Below, piece by piece: positions 1 through 8,110 of a stretch of 64,000 bases of DNA. The stretch is from Kineosporia rhizophila (GTDB taxonomy: Bacteria; Actinomycetota; Actinomycetes; Actinomycetales; Kineosporiaceae). The number at the start of each line of letters is the position of its first letter. Positions within the stretch are counted from its first letter, which is position 1. The notes under the pieces were generated by a model. The model was not told where the DNA came from. It saw nothing but the letters and a program-made list of their open reading frames with translations, and did no database searches. The translations under genes and the position numbers were made by a program. The stretch is from assembly GCF_021277265.1 (NCBI RefSeq), contig NZ_JAJSOH010000002.1, positions 248,001 to 312,000 of the forward strand. The letters run 5' to 3'.

Positions 1-41
1 GGCCGTGAAAGTTGTTGTCGGACAGGCACACTGAGTTGCCG

Positions 42-63
42 CCAAAGCAAATCTCAGCTTTGG
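42..63. terminator. Weak hairpin at the 3' end of the first gene
   Basis: A 7-bp inverted repeat (CCAAAGC, 8-nt loop, GCTTTGG) overlaps the stop codon of the minus-strand oxidoreductase gene. It could be a terminator. It is short and has no clear T-run, so the call is weak. The remaining bases at the left edge (1-41) show nothing recognisable. Confidence 0.3.
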
Positions 64-1022
64 GGCACCCCAAGCGCAGATCGGCCCAGCGCCAGCCCCT
101 CCAGCCCGCTCAGGTCCGAGAGGGTCAGCAGATCGCCGACCCGGTGCAGACCGGGTTCCAGCGTCGGCGCCCGGCGGGTGGCGATCGTGAGAATGTGCGC
201 GGCACAGGGCGTCTGATACCGGCCGGCGGCCCAGCTGCGCACCGCGCCGGGAGCCGGCCCGGCCTGGGCCACCACCTGCCAGCCGGGACGGCCGGGCAGA
301 TGCAGGGCCGAAGGCAGCCGGGCCGCCCCGGGCATCCGCTTCACGCCCCGCAACAGCGTGGTGCTGAACCGGTCACCGGTGGCCAGGTAGGTGCGTACCG
401 GACGGCCCAGAGCAGCGGTGAGCACCTGCTGGTCGGGCCAGTCGACCTGAGCCAGGTGGCGGCGACGGCCGTCGGGCAGGGTGAACTCACGACGGCCGCT
501 GAAGTTCAGCACCGCCTCCCCCGTGGCCGGATCGGTGAAGGAACGCCCGAACAACGCGTAGGTGGCCCCGAGGTCGGCGGCACTCTCCGGGTCACCGGCA
601 CCGAGCACGATCCCGATCTCCACGGGCTCGGCGGGATCAGCGGAGTCGTGCGCCGCCACGTCGCGGGCCAGCATCCCGGCCAGCACCGGCAGCAGCCGGC
701 CCCCGATTAGCACCGGGGTGCGAGGGTGCAGGCCGGCCAGCTCGGACAGGTAGCCGGCGTCGGACCCGGTCTCGACGAAGGCCGCGTTCGCCGCCCCGGC
801 CCGCTCGGCCAGGCGCACGTCCGGCACGCCGGAGAAGTTCACCACCACGGTCGCCTGAGCCGCCGCCCGGTAGAGGTCGCTCAGATCACCGCGCAGGTCG
901 AGCATCTGCTCGTAGCGTCCGGGATCGCGCCCGGCGAGCACCGCCTCGACCCCCGCAGCACCCAGTTCGGCCGCCGTGGCCCGGCCCAGGCCTCCCGGGC
1001 CGTCGAGGATCAGTGCCCGCAC
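54..1022 (-). CDS. Saccharopine dehydrogenase-like NAD(P)-binding protein
   Basis: The 322-residue product opens with a Rossmann nucleotide-binding fingerprint (ALILDGPGGLGRATAAELG, giving GxGGxG), then a predicted acidic strand end and a VVVNFSG segment typical of the short saccharopine-dehydrogenase/trans-acting enoyl reductase-like family (SDR-like amino-acid or lipid oxidoreductases). The C-terminal half is not diagnostic. I start it at the GTG at 1022 because an AGGAG lies 8 nt upstream; the in-frame GTG at 1031 would overlap that ribosome site. It is transcribed away from the gluconokinase gene and its partner is unknown. The fold assignment is good; the substrate cannot be told. Confidence 0.7.
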   Translation of the reverse strand: MRALILDGPGGLGRATAAELGAAGVEAVLAGRDPGRYEQMLDLRGDLSDLYRAAAQATVVVNFSGVPDVRLAERAGAANAAFVETGSDAGYLSELAGLHPRTPVLIGGRLLPVLAGMLARDVAAHDSADPAEPVEIGIVLGAGDPESAADLGATYALFGRSFTDPATGEAVLNFSGRREFTLPDGRRRHLAQVDWPDQQVLTAALGRPVRTYLATGDRFSTTLLRGVKRMPGAARLPSALHLPGRPGWQVVAQAGPAPGAVRSWAAGRYQTPCAAHILTIATRRAPTLEPGLHRVGDLLTLSDLSGLEGLALGRSALGVPQS

Positions 1023-1199
1023 GCTCGTCACTCCTTATGTCCGCAACCTTTTCCACTATGCGTGAGGTTGTCCGGGCCCGCGCGACGAGGACGAGCGCAG
1101 GGAACAGGGTCCCGTGCTGGATCGGCCACCGGGCCGGGGCCCTTTAACCAGCGGCACGACATGTGGCCGACCCGGCCCGGACAGGAGATGATCATCCGC

Positions 1200-1706
1200 A
1201 TGACCGGTTCGCCCCTTCTCGTCGTGCTCGGCCCCTCCGGCAACGGCAAGTCCACCCTCGGCACCGCCCTGAGCGGCATGCTGCGTGTCGACTTCCAGGA
1301 CGGGGACGACCTGCATCCCGAAGCGAACGTGGCCAAGATGGCCTCCGGGGTGCCGCTGACCGACGAGGACCGCGGGCCCTGGCTCGCCGCGGTGCACGAC
1401 GAACTGGTCAAGCACGCCGAAGAGGGTCTGGTGGTGGCCTGTTCGGCCTTGAAGCGCAGCTACCGCGACCTGCTCGCCGAAGGTCTGCCCCAGCTCCGCT
1501 TCGTGCTGCCCGACGTGCCCCGGGAGGTGCTCGTCGAGCGGGTGGGCCACCGGCCCGGCCACTTCATGCCCGCCACCCTGGTCGACTCCCAGCTGGCGAC
1601 CCTGGAGCCGCTGGGCGAGGACGAGAACGGCATCACCGTGGACGGCGTGCGGCCGGTCGGCGAACTGACCGAGACGGTGGCCGCCTGGATCCGCGACTCT
1701 CAGTAG
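1200..1706 (+). CDS. gntK: Gluconokinase, GntK type
   Basis: Phosphorylates D-gluconate to 6-phosphogluconate with ATP, feeding the pentose phosphate pathway. The 168-residue length is typical. A P-loop (GPSGNGKST) is near residue 12, followed by the family motif QDGDDLHPEANVAKMASGVPLTDEDRGPWL, the ACSALKRSYRDLL segment and a C-terminal HFMPATLVDSQLATLE block, all hallmarks of thermoresistant-type gluconokinases. Two ATGs compete: 1188 sits directly against a GGAG and would have no spacing, whereas 1200 has the same GGAG 12 nt upstream and is preferred. It stands alone between a divergent oxidoreductase and the dehydratase operon; a functional link to the latter is not evident. Confidence 0.9.
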   Translation: MTGSPLLVVLGPSGNGKSTLGTALSGMLRVDFQDGDDLHPEANVAKMASGVPLTDEDRGPWLAAVHDELVKHAEEGLVVACSALKRSYRDLLAEGLPQLRFVLPDVPREVLVERVGHRPGHFMPATLVDSQLATLEPLGEDENGITVDGVRPVGELTETVAAWIRDSQ

Positions 1707-1731
1707 TTCTTCAGTCACTCCGCTTCGCTCT

Positions 1732-1754
1732 GCAACGTTGCTGCAACGTTTCGC
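1732..1754 (+). promoter_or_regulatory. Candidate LacI-family operator(s) ahead of the dehydratase operon
   Basis: A perfect 10-bp palindrome GCAACGTTGC (1732-1741) is followed at once by a second TGCAACGTT (1742-1750), so the nonamer TGCAACGTT occurs twice, 11 bp apart, one helical turn. The central CG dyad with flanking TGCAA resembles LacI-family operators, and 10 of 14 bases match the sites at 10023 and 10089. Binding by the neighbouring LacI-type regulator is inferred. Confidence 0.5.
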
Positions 1755-1774
1755 ATGTAACCGTGACCTTCGTC

Positions 1775-1794
1775 GCCGGACGCAGCCGTCCGGC
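1775..1794 (+). promoter_or_regulatory. 5' leader hairpin just before the dehydratase ribosome site
   Basis: GCCGGACG, CAGC loop, CGTCCGGC: a perfect 8-bp stem ending 6 nt before the AGGGAGG ribosome site of the first dehydratase gene. It is too close to the gene to terminate the preceding one usefully and may affect translation or mRNA stability. No cobalamin-riboswitch features surround it. Confidence 0.4.
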
Positions 1795-1810
1795 GCAGAG
1801 GGAGGTTGCG

Positions 1811-2242
1811 ATGCCCGAAGCCGCTTTCGACCCGGCCCACGACTACCCGGTCAGTGTCAAGCGCCCCGACCTGCTGAAGACCCCCACCGGTAAACCCCTT
1901 TCCGAGCTCACCCTGCAGAACGTGGTGACCGGGCAGGTGCGCCCGGAAGACCTGCGGATCGCCCCGGACACCCTGCGGATCCAGGCCGAGGTGGCCGACG
2001 CCTCCGGCCGCCCGCAGCTCGGGCAGAACTTCCGCCGCGCCGCCGAGCTGATCGCCGTCTCCGACGCCCGGGTGCTCGAGATGTACAACGCGCTGCGCCC
2101 GCACACCTCCACCAAGGAGCAGTTGCTGGCGATCGCGCAGGAGCTCGAGACCTCCTACGGCGGTGAGGCCACCGCGGCGCTGGTCCGCGAGGCCGCCGAG
2201 GTCTACGAACGCCGCGGCCTGCTGGCCCCGGCCGAGGACTGA
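1811..2242 (+). CDS. pduE: B12-dependent diol/glycerol dehydratase, small subunit
   Basis: Small (gamma) subunit of the adenosylcobalamin-dependent dehydratase that turns 1,2-diols or glycerol into aldehydes. The 143-residue product has the family segments DYPVSVKRPDLLKTPTGKPL near the N terminus and LTLQNVVTGQVRPEDLRI, followed by the ARVLEMYNALRP helix. The ATG at 1811 has an excellent GGGAGG 6-7 nt upstream. It is the first gene of the operon, whereas classical pdu and dha operons place it third after the large and medium subunits. The next gene starts 10 nt downstream. Confidence 0.93.
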   Translation: MPEAAFDPAHDYPVSVKRPDLLKTPTGKPLSELTLQNVVTGQVRPEDLRIAPDTLRIQAEVADASGRPQLGQNFRRAAELIAVSDARVLEMYNALRPHTSTKEQLLAIAQELETSYGGEATAALVREAAEVYERRGLLAPAED

Positions 2243-2252
2243 GGAGCCCCGG

Positions 2253-3965
2253 ATGTCTTCCCTCCCCCACCCCGAGACCCCTGCTCCCCGGCACTCCCGG
2301 CGCACCGAGGTCCTCGAGAACCGGCCGGTCAACCTGGACGGCTTCGTGCAGGAGTGGCCCGAGGTCGGGATGGTCGCGATGGAGAGCGACTTCGACCCGC
2401 ACCCGAGCATCCGGATCGAGAACGGCCGGGTTGCCGAGATGGACGGCCGCGAGCGCGCCGACTTCGACTTCCTCGACCAGTTCATCGCCGACCACGCGAT
2501 CGACGTGAGCACGGCCGAGCAGGCCATGGCCCTCGGCCCGGACACCGTCGCCCGGATGCTGGTCGACCCCAACGTCTCGCGCACCGACGTCCTGCGGGTG
2601 GCCCGGGGGCTCACCCCGGCGGCCCTGCTGGAGACGGTGAAGCGGATGAACATCGTCGAGATCATGATGGGGATGCAGAAGATGCGGGCCCGTCGCACCC
2701 CGGCGAACCAGGCTCACTGCACCAGCGCCCGGGACAATCCGCTGCAGGTCGCGATGGAGGCCGCCGAGGCGTCGCTGAGGGGCTTCTCCGAGCTCGAGAC
2801 CACGCTCGGGGTGGTGCGTTACGCCCCGCTGGTGGCGATCGCCCTGCAGGTCGGCGGGCAGGTCGGCAGGGGTGGCCGGCTCACCCAGTGCGCCCTGGAG
2901 GAGGCCACCGAACTCGACCTCGGCATGCGTGGGATCACCGCCTACGCCGAGACGATCTCGGTCTACGGCACCGAGTCGGTGTTCGTGGACGGCGACGACA
3001 CCCCCTGGTCGAAGGCGTTCCTGGCGGCGGCCTACGCCAGCCGCGGGATCAAGATGCGCTTCACCTCGGGCACCGGTTCCGAGGTGCAGATGGGCAACGC
3101 CGAGGGCCGCTCGATGCTCTACCTGGAGATCCGCTGCATCCTGGTGACCAAGGGCGCCGGTGTGCAGGGGCTGCAGAACGGCTCGATCAGCTGCATCGGC
3201 GTGCCCGGGGCGGTGCCCGGCGGGATCCGGGCGGTGGCGGCCGAGAACATGATCGCCAGCATGCTCGACCTGGAGTGCGCCTCCGGGAACGACCAGTCCT
3301 TCAGCCATTCCGCGATGCGCCGCACCTCCCGGCTGATGCCGCAGATCATGGCGGGCACGGACTTCGTCTGCTCCGGCTACTCCAGCACCCCCAACTACGA
3401 CAACATGTTCGCCGGCTCGAACGTCGACGCCGAGGACTACGACGACTGGAACGCGATCCAGCGCGACTACCAGATCGACGGCGGTCTGCAGCACGTCGGT
3501 GAGGCCGAGATCCTGGCTGCCCGCAGCCGGGCCGGGCACGCCCTGCAGGCCGTGTTCGCCCACCTCGGGCTGCCCGCGATCACCGACCGGGAGATCGAGA
3601 CCGCCGTCTACGCCCACGGTTCCGACGATCTGGTGCCCCGCGACGTGATCGAGGACCTGAAGGGCGCGGCCGCGGTGATGGAACGCGGCGTCACCGGCCT
3701 CGACCTGGTGAAGGCGCTGCACGAGCGGGGTTTCGCCGACATCGCCGGCAACCTGCTCACGGTGCTGCGGCAGCGGGTCTCCGGAGATCTGCTGCAGACC
3801 AGCGCGATCCTGGACGCGAACCTGGAGCCGCTGTCGGCGGTGAACGACGCGAACGACTACGCCGGCCCCGGAACGGGTTACCGTCCCAGCGGCGAGCGGT
3901 GGGAACAGATGAAGAAGCTGCGCCACGTGACCAGTGCAGAGAACCCGGAACTGGAGGTCCAGTGA
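2253..3965 (+). CDS. pduC: B12-dependent diol/glycerol dehydratase, large subunit
   Basis: Catalytic (alpha) subunit; a TIM barrel binds the substrate and, with the medium subunit, adenosylcobalamin. The 570-residue product is close to the 554-residue Klebsiella enzyme. Visible active-site blocks are NQAHCT (about 151), LETT (about 182), EEATELDLGM, YAETISVYGTE, GVQGLQNGS, SGNDQSFSH and CSGYSS, which carry the Gln, His, Glu, Asp and Ser ligands known from the Klebsiella structure. All of them appear intact. The ATG at 2253 has GAGGAG 7 nt upstream, overlapping the end of the small-subunit gene. The N terminus has about 15 extra residues of unknown role. Diol versus glycerol preference cannot be settled by eye. 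Confidence 0.97.
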   Translation: MSSLPHPETPAPRHSRRTEVLENRPVNLDGFVQEWPEVGMVAMESDFDPHPSIRIENGRVAEMDGRERADFDFLDQFIADHAIDVSTAEQAMALGPDTVARMLVDPNVSRTDVLRVARGLTPAALLETVKRMNIVEIMMGMQKMRARRTPANQAHCTSARDNPLQVAMEAAEASLRGFSELETTLGVVRYAPLVAIALQVGGQVGRGGRLTQCALEEATELDLGMRGITAYAETISVYGTESVFVDGDDTPWSKAFLAAAYASRGIKMRFTSGTGSEVQMGNAEGRSMLYLEIRCILVTKGAGVQGLQNGSISCIGVPGAVPGGIRAVAAENMIASMLDLECASGNDQSFSHSAMRRTSRLMPQIMAGTDFVCSGYSSTPNYDNMFAGSNVDAEDYDDWNAIQRDYQIDGGLQHVGEAEILAARSRAGHALQAVFAHLGLPAITDREIETAVYAHGSDDLVPRDVIEDLKGAAAVMERGVTGLDLVKALHERGFADIAGNLLTVLRQRVSGDLLQTSAILDANLEPLSAVNDANDYAGPGTGYRPSGERWEQMKKLRHVTSAENPELEVQ

Positions 3966-4516
3966 ACACTCTCGAGCTCAGGGAGCGGGGCCGGGCCGAG
4001 AGGGGCACCCGGCCGGACGAGGTGGTCCTCGCCCTCTCCCCCGGATTCGCCACCTTCTTCACCAAGACCATCGTCGACGTGCCGCACACCGAGGTGGTGC
4101 GGCAGATCCTGGCCGGCATCGAGGAGCAGGGCGTGCACGCCCGGGTGATCCAGGTGCGGGCCCGGGCCGACCTGGCCGCGATGGCGCACCTCGCGGCCCG
4201 GCTGTCCGGCTCCGGCATCGGGATCGGGGTGCTGGCCCGGGGAACCAGCATGATCCACCAGAAGGACCTGCCCCGGCTCAGCTCGCTGGAACTGTTCCCG
4301 CAGTCTCCGCTGATGACCCCCGAGGTGTTCCGGGCGATCGGCCGCAACGCCGCCCAGTACGCCAAGGGCGAGTCACCGCAGCCGGTCCCGACGCTGAACG
4401 ACCAGATGGCCCGGCCGCGCTGGCAGGCCAAGGCCGCACTGCTGCACCTGAAGGAGTGCGAACTGCTGGTGAAGGGCGCGCCCCCGGTCGAGGTCGAGCC
4501 CGTTCTCGAAGCATGA
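3962..4516 (+). CDS. pduD: B12-dependent diol/glycerol dehydratase, medium subunit
   Basis: Medium (beta) subunit, which covers the lower face of the cobalamin. The GTG start overlaps the stop of the large-subunit gene (GTGA), with GGAGG just upstream, so the two are translationally coupled. Its 184 residues contain the family blocks DEVVLALSPGFATFFTKTIVDVPH, GIGIGVLARGTSMIHQKDL and LELFPQSPLMTPEVFRAIGRNAAQYAKGE. It is shorter than PduD (224 residues) and lacks the N-terminal amphipathic extension that targets PduD to microcompartments, like the glycerol-dehydratase subunit DhaC/GldB. This agrees with the absence of shell genes and suggests a free cytosolic enzyme. Confidence 0.95.
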   Translation: MNTLELRERGRAERGTRPDEVVLALSPGFATFFTKTIVDVPHTEVVRQILAGIEEQGVHARVIQVRARADLAAMAHLAARLSGSGIGIGVLARGTSMIHQKDLPRLSSLELFPQSPLMTPEVFRAIGRNAAQYAKGESPQPVPTLNDQMARPRWQAKAALLHLKECELLVKGAPPVEVEPVLEA

Positions 4517-6342
4517 ACCTGGTGGTCGGGGTCGACATCGGCAACTCCACCACCGAGGCCTGCGCCGCCCGGCTGGGCCCCGCGGGGGTCGAGTTCCTGG
4601 GCAGTGGGCTGGTCGCGACCACGGGCGTCAAGGGCACGTCGGCCAACGTGGACGGTGTGGAGGCGGCGGTCAGAGCCGCACTGAAGACGTCCGGGGCCTC
4701 GTTGGGTGCGCTCCGGCGGGTTTTCGTCAACGAGGCTACGCCGGTGATCAGCGGTCTGGCGATGGAGACGATCACCGAGACGCTGATCACCGAGTCGACG
4801 ATGATCGGGCACGATCCGCGCACGCCCGGTGGCGCCGGCCTCGGGGTGGGCGACACCGTGGCGTTCGGCGAACTGGACGGATGTTCGCCCGGTGACGAGG
4901 TGATCGTGGTGGTCCCCGTCGGCGTCGACTTCGCCGTGGTCAGCAAGGGCCTGAACGCCGCCCTGGAGCGCGGGGTCGAACTGCGCGGTGCGGTGCTGGG
5001 CAACGACGACGCGGTGCTGGTGGCCAACCGCACCGACCGCCGGGTCCCGATCGTGGACGAGGTGCGACTGGTCGCCTCGGTACCCCTGGGCATGCGAGCG
5101 GCGGTGGAGGTGGCCGCGCCCGGGCGCACCATCCGCACCCTGTCCAACGCCTACGGTCTGGCCACGGTGTTCGGGCTGGACGCGGAACAGACCCGGGCGG
5201 TCTCACCGGTCGCCCGGGCCCTGACCGGCATCCGCTCGGCCGTGGTGGTGCGCACCCCGTCCGGCGAGATCAGCGACCGGCGGATCCCGGCCGGAAGCAT
5301 CGAGCTGCGGGGTGAGACGGCAACCCTGCGGATCGACGTCGGCGAGGGTGCTGAGGCGATCATGAGCGCCCTCGAACGGATCACCCCGCTGCTCGACGCC
5401 TCGGGTGAGGCGGGCACGAACGTGGGTGGGATGACGGCCTCGGTCAAGGAGAACATGGCCGACGTCTCCGGGGTCGACCCGGCCGAGGTGCGCATCGGCG
5501 ACCTGCTGGCGGTGGACACCTTCGTGCCCAGAGACGTGCGGGGCGGGCTGGCCGGTGAGGTCGCCCTGGAGAACGCGGTGGCGCTGGCCGCCATGGTGCG
5601 CACCAGCCACGGCCCGATGCGCCAGGTCGCCGAGGCCGTGGCGGAAAGGCTTCGGGCCGCGGGGGCGGAGCAGGTCGAGGTGGTGATCGGCGGGGTGGAG
5701 GCCGAGATGGCCACCCGTGGAGCGCTGACCACTCCTGGCACCGATCGTCCATTGGTCGTTCTCGATCTGGGTGGCGGTTCCACCGACGCGGCCCGGGCCG
5801 ATCGGTCCGGCTCGACCGCCACCGTGCACGTGGCCGGCGCGGGCGACCTGGTCACCCGGCTGATCGCCGCCGAACTGGGGGTGCCGCGGGACCTGGCCGA
5901 GCAGATCAAGCAGGCCCCCCTGGCCAAGGCCGAGAGCTTCTTCCACCTCCGCCTGGAGGACGGCACCGTGCAGTTCTCCGAAGACCCGCTCCCGCCCGAG
6001 GTCTTCGCCCGGGTGGTGGTGCTGGGCACCGACGCCCTGGTGCCGATTCCCGGGCGTCAGGGACTCGAACGCATCCGCCAGGTCCGGCGTACCGCCAAGC
6101 ACCGGGTCTTCGTGGTCAACGCGCTGCGCGCGCTGAAGCAGATCGCCCCCTACGGTGACCTGCGCCAGATCGGTTTCGTGGTGCTGCTGGGCGGTTCGGC
6201 CCTGGACTTCGAGATCCCCGAACTCGTCGCCGACGCGCTGGCCCCCTACGGAATCGTCTGCGGCACCGGCAATGTGCGCGGCACCGAAGGCCCCCGCAAT
6301 GCCGTGGCCAGTGGCCTCGTGCTCGCCCAGGCGGCCGGATGA
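4513..6342 (+). CDS. ddrA: Diol dehydratase-reactivating factor, large subunit
   Basis: ATP-dependent chaperone subunit that swaps damaged cobalamin out of the inactivated dehydratase. The 609-residue product matches the 610-residue DdrA/PduG length. It has the actin/Hsp70-like phosphate-1 motif GVDIGNSTTEA at the N terminus, the NEATPVISGLAMETITETLITESTMIGHDPRTPGGAGLG block, and a second nucleotide motif LDLGGGSTDAA (about 417). The C terminus has FVVLLGGSALDFEIPELV and GTEGPRNAVASGL. The ATG overlaps the medium-subunit stop (ATGA). Both reactivase subunits in one operon with the dehydratase make the assignment secure. Confidence 0.97.
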   Translation: MNLVVGVDIGNSTTEACAARLGPAGVEFLGSGLVATTGVKGTSANVDGVEAAVRAALKTSGASLGALRRVFVNEATPVISGLAMETITETLITESTMIGHDPRTPGGAGLGVGDTVAFGELDGCSPGDEVIVVVPVGVDFAVVSKGLNAALERGVELRGAVLGNDDAVLVANRTDRRVPIVDEVRLVASVPLGMRAAVEVAAPGRTIRTLSNAYGLATVFGLDAEQTRAVSPVARALTGIRSAVVVRTPSGEISDRRIPAGSIELRGETATLRIDVGEGAEAIMSALERITPLLDASGEAGTNVGGMTASVKENMADVSGVDPAEVRIGDLLAVDTFVPRDVRGGLAGEVALENAVALAAMVRTSHGPMRQVAEAVAERLRAAGAEQVEVVIGGVEAEMATRGALTTPGTDRPLVVLDLGGGSTDAARADRSGSTATVHVAGAGDLVTRLIAAELGVPRDLAEQIKQAPLAKAESFFHLRLEDGTVQFSEDPLPPEVFARVVVLGTDALVPIPGRQGLERIRQVRRTAKHRVFVVNALRALKQIAPYGDLRQIGFVVLLGGSALDFEIPELVADALAPYGIVCGTGNVRGTEGPRNAVASGLVLAQAAG

Positions 6343-6674
6343 AACCCCGCGTGGTGGTGCTCACGAGCGGCCCGCTGGACCTGCTGCGCGAGATCTGCGC
6401 CGGCCTGGAAGAAGAAGGGGTGCCGTTCGAGGTCGTACCTCAGCGCACGGGGGCGGCCCGGGACCTGGCCCACCGGGCCGCGAACCGCTCCCCGCTGCAG
6501 GTCGGGGTCGGGCTCGACGCAACCGGGCTGACCATCGTCCATCATTCAAAACTACCCACCGGAAAACCGGTCTCGCGCGACGAGGCCGCCACCCCGCAAG
6601 CCGCGCGCCGGGCCGGCCGCAACGCCGCCCGCGTGGTCGTCTCCGCACCACTCAACCTCGAGGAGCCAGCATGA
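6339..6674 (+). CDS. ddrB: Diol dehydratase-reactivating factor, small subunit
   Basis: Small subunit of the reactivase; structurally it resembles the dehydratase medium subunit and competes for its binding site. The 111-residue product begins KPRVVVLTSGPLDLLREICAGLEEEGVPFEVV and contains SPLQVGVGLDATGLTIVHHSKLP, both typical of the PduH/DdrB family. Its ATG overlaps the stop of the large reactivase gene (ATGA) and its own stop overlaps the next start in the same way. Confidence 0.93.
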   Translation: MKPRVVVLTSGPLDLLREICAGLEEEGVPFEVVPQRTGAARDLAHRAANRSPLQVGVGLDATGLTIVHHSKLPTGKPVSRDEAATPQAARRAGRNAARVVVSAPLNLEEPA

Positions 6675-7069
6675 GCCGCCTGACCCTGACCGATGCCCAG
6701 AGGATGATCGACGCCGGGGTGAAGGAGGCGATCAGCATCGGCCAGCCGATGAACATCGCGGTGGTGGACGACGGTGGCCACCTGGTGGCGTTCGTGCGGA
6801 TGGACGGCGCGATCAAGGCCAGCATCGACATCTCCACCCGCAAGGCGCGTACCTCGATCATGATGGAGATGCCCACCGCCGACCTGGCCCAAGCCACCCA
6901 GCCGGGCGCCGAACTGTACGGCCTGGAACATCTTTCCGGTGGGCTGGTGACTTTCGGCGGGGGCATCCCGGTACTGCGCGAGGGTCAGACGGTCGGCGCC
7001 GTCGGGGTGAGTGCGGGTTCGGTCGACCAGGACGTCACCGTGGCCCAGGCCGCGGTGGCCGCCTTTTAG
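6671..7069 (+). CDS. GlcG/HbpS family protein (PduO C-terminal-like)
   Basis: The 132-residue product belongs to the GlcG/HbpS (DUF336) family: LTLTDAQRMIDAGVKEAISIGQPMNIAVVDDGGHLVAFVRMDGA, STRKARTSIMMEMPT and the C-terminal GGGIPVLREGQTVGAVGVSAGSVDQD. Relatives include the heme-binding HbpS of Streptomyces and the C-terminal domain of the PduO adenosyltransferase. Coupling to the reactivase (ATGA overlap, GGAG ribosome site) points to a role in corrinoid or dehydratase maintenance, but no adenosyltransferase domain is attached. The stop overlaps the convergent lacI-type gene by 4 nt. Confidence 0.9.
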   Translation: MSRLTLTDAQRMIDAGVKEAISIGQPMNIAVVDDGGHLVAFVRMDGAIKASIDISTRKARTSIMMEMPTADLAQATQPGAELYGLEHLSGGLVTFGGGIPVLREGQTVGAVGVSAGSVDQDVTVAQAAVAAF

Positions 7070-8067
7070 CCGCTGCTCTCCCGCACCACCAGCTCGAACG
7101 GAACGTCGATCTCGCGGGGCTTGCCCTGGGGGTCGTCGAGCCGGTTCAGCAGCGCGTCCACCGCGGCCTTGGCGATCCCGGCCTTGTCGGGGCGCACCGA
7201 GGTGAGCGCGGGCACGCTGAAGCGGGAGGCCTCGATGTCGTCGAACCCCACCACGGCCATGTCCCGCGGCACTCGGACACCCTGGTCGTGCAGCTCCCGC
7301 AGGGCGCCGGCGGCCAGTTCGTCGCTGAAGCAGAACAGCGCGTCCGGGCGTTCGGGCCACTGCAACAGCTCACGCACCGCGGCCGCCGCACTGGTGCGGC
7401 GGTAGTCGGGGGTGCGCAGGTAGAGGCCGGCCGGGTCCAGACCGGCTGCTTGCATGGCCTTCTGGAAGCCCTTGAGCCGGTAGCGCGAGGTCGCGTCCCG
7501 CGCGCCACCGCTGCCGCCGAGGGCCGCGATCCGGGTGCGTCCCCGCTCGATCAGGTGGGCCACCGCCTGCCGGGCCGCCTCGACGTTGTCGATGCCGACG
7601 TGGTCGAGCGTGGTGCGGGCGGTGCGCTCCCCCAGCAGCACCAGCGGGCGGGTGCCGCTCAGGCCGGCCAGGTCGACCCCGCGCAGGCCCAGCGAGCTGA
7701 ACAGCACCCCGTCCACCCAGCTGGCCTGGGCCAGCGAGGTGATCAGCTGTTTCTCCCGCTCCGGGTCGCCGCCGGACTCGTCGATCTGCACGGTGATCCC
7801 GGCCGAGGTGGCGTAGTCGACCACCTCGTGGGCCAGCTCACCGAAGTAGGAGACGTTGATCTCCGGCAGGACCAGCATGATGATGCCGGTGCGGCCCTGG
7901 CGCAGACTGCGGGCCACCAGGTTGGGCCGGTAGTCCAGTTCCTCCAGGGCCGCCTGCACCCGGGCCCGGGTGGCCGGGGCGATGTGCTGGAAGCCGTTGA
8001 CCACGTTGGAGACCGTGCGCACGCTGACACCGGCCTTCTGGGCCACGTCGCGCAGGGTCACCGCCAT
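7066..8067 (-). CDS. LacI/GalR family transcriptional regulator
   Basis: The 333-residue product has the LacI DNA-binding head at its N terminus (TLRDVAQKAGVSVRTVSNVVNGFQHIAPATRARVQAALEELDYRPNLVARSLR) followed by a periplasmic-binding-like effector domain (GIIMLVLPEINVSYFGELAHEVVDYA, then VGFDDIEASRFSVPALTSVRPD). It lies 43 nt downstream of the GH2 gene on the same strand, so the two probably form one unit. The likely targets are the paired operators between the GH2 gene and the ABC importer, and perhaps the related site before the dehydratase operon. The effector sugar is unknown. A GAAGGTG sits a few nt before the ATG. Confidence 0.95.
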   Translation of the reverse strand: MAVTLRDVAQKAGVSVRTVSNVVNGFQHIAPATRARVQAALEELDYRPNLVARSLRQGRTGIIMLVLPEINVSYFGELAHEVVDYATSAGITVQIDESGGDPEREKQLITSLAQASWVDGVLFSSLGLRGVDLAGLSGTRPLVLLGERTARTTLDHVGIDNVEAARQAVAHLIERGRTRIAALGGSGGARDATSRYRLKGFQKAMQAAGLDPAGLYLRTPDYRRTSAAAAVRELLQWPERPDALFCFSDELAAGALRELHDQGVRVPRDMAVVGFDDIEASRFSVPALTSVRPDKAGIAKAAVDALLNRLDDPQGKPREIDVPFELVVRESSG

Positions 8068-8110
8068 CCGCGCACCTTCTCACATCCCCCGGTCCCGGAG
8101 CGTCCCCGGC

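Noticed and set aside
1707-1810. Cobalamin riboswitch before the B12-dependent operon
   Set aside because: The leader is only about 100 nt and has no B12-box-like sequence; only a short hairpin and LacI-type sites are visible.
1908-3926. 672-codon minus-strand open frame
   Set aside because: Shadow of the dehydratase small- and large-subunit genes, which are unmistakable on the other strand.
1811-7069. Bacterial microcompartment operon
   Set aside because: No shell-protein genes are present and the medium subunit lacks the encapsulation extension.
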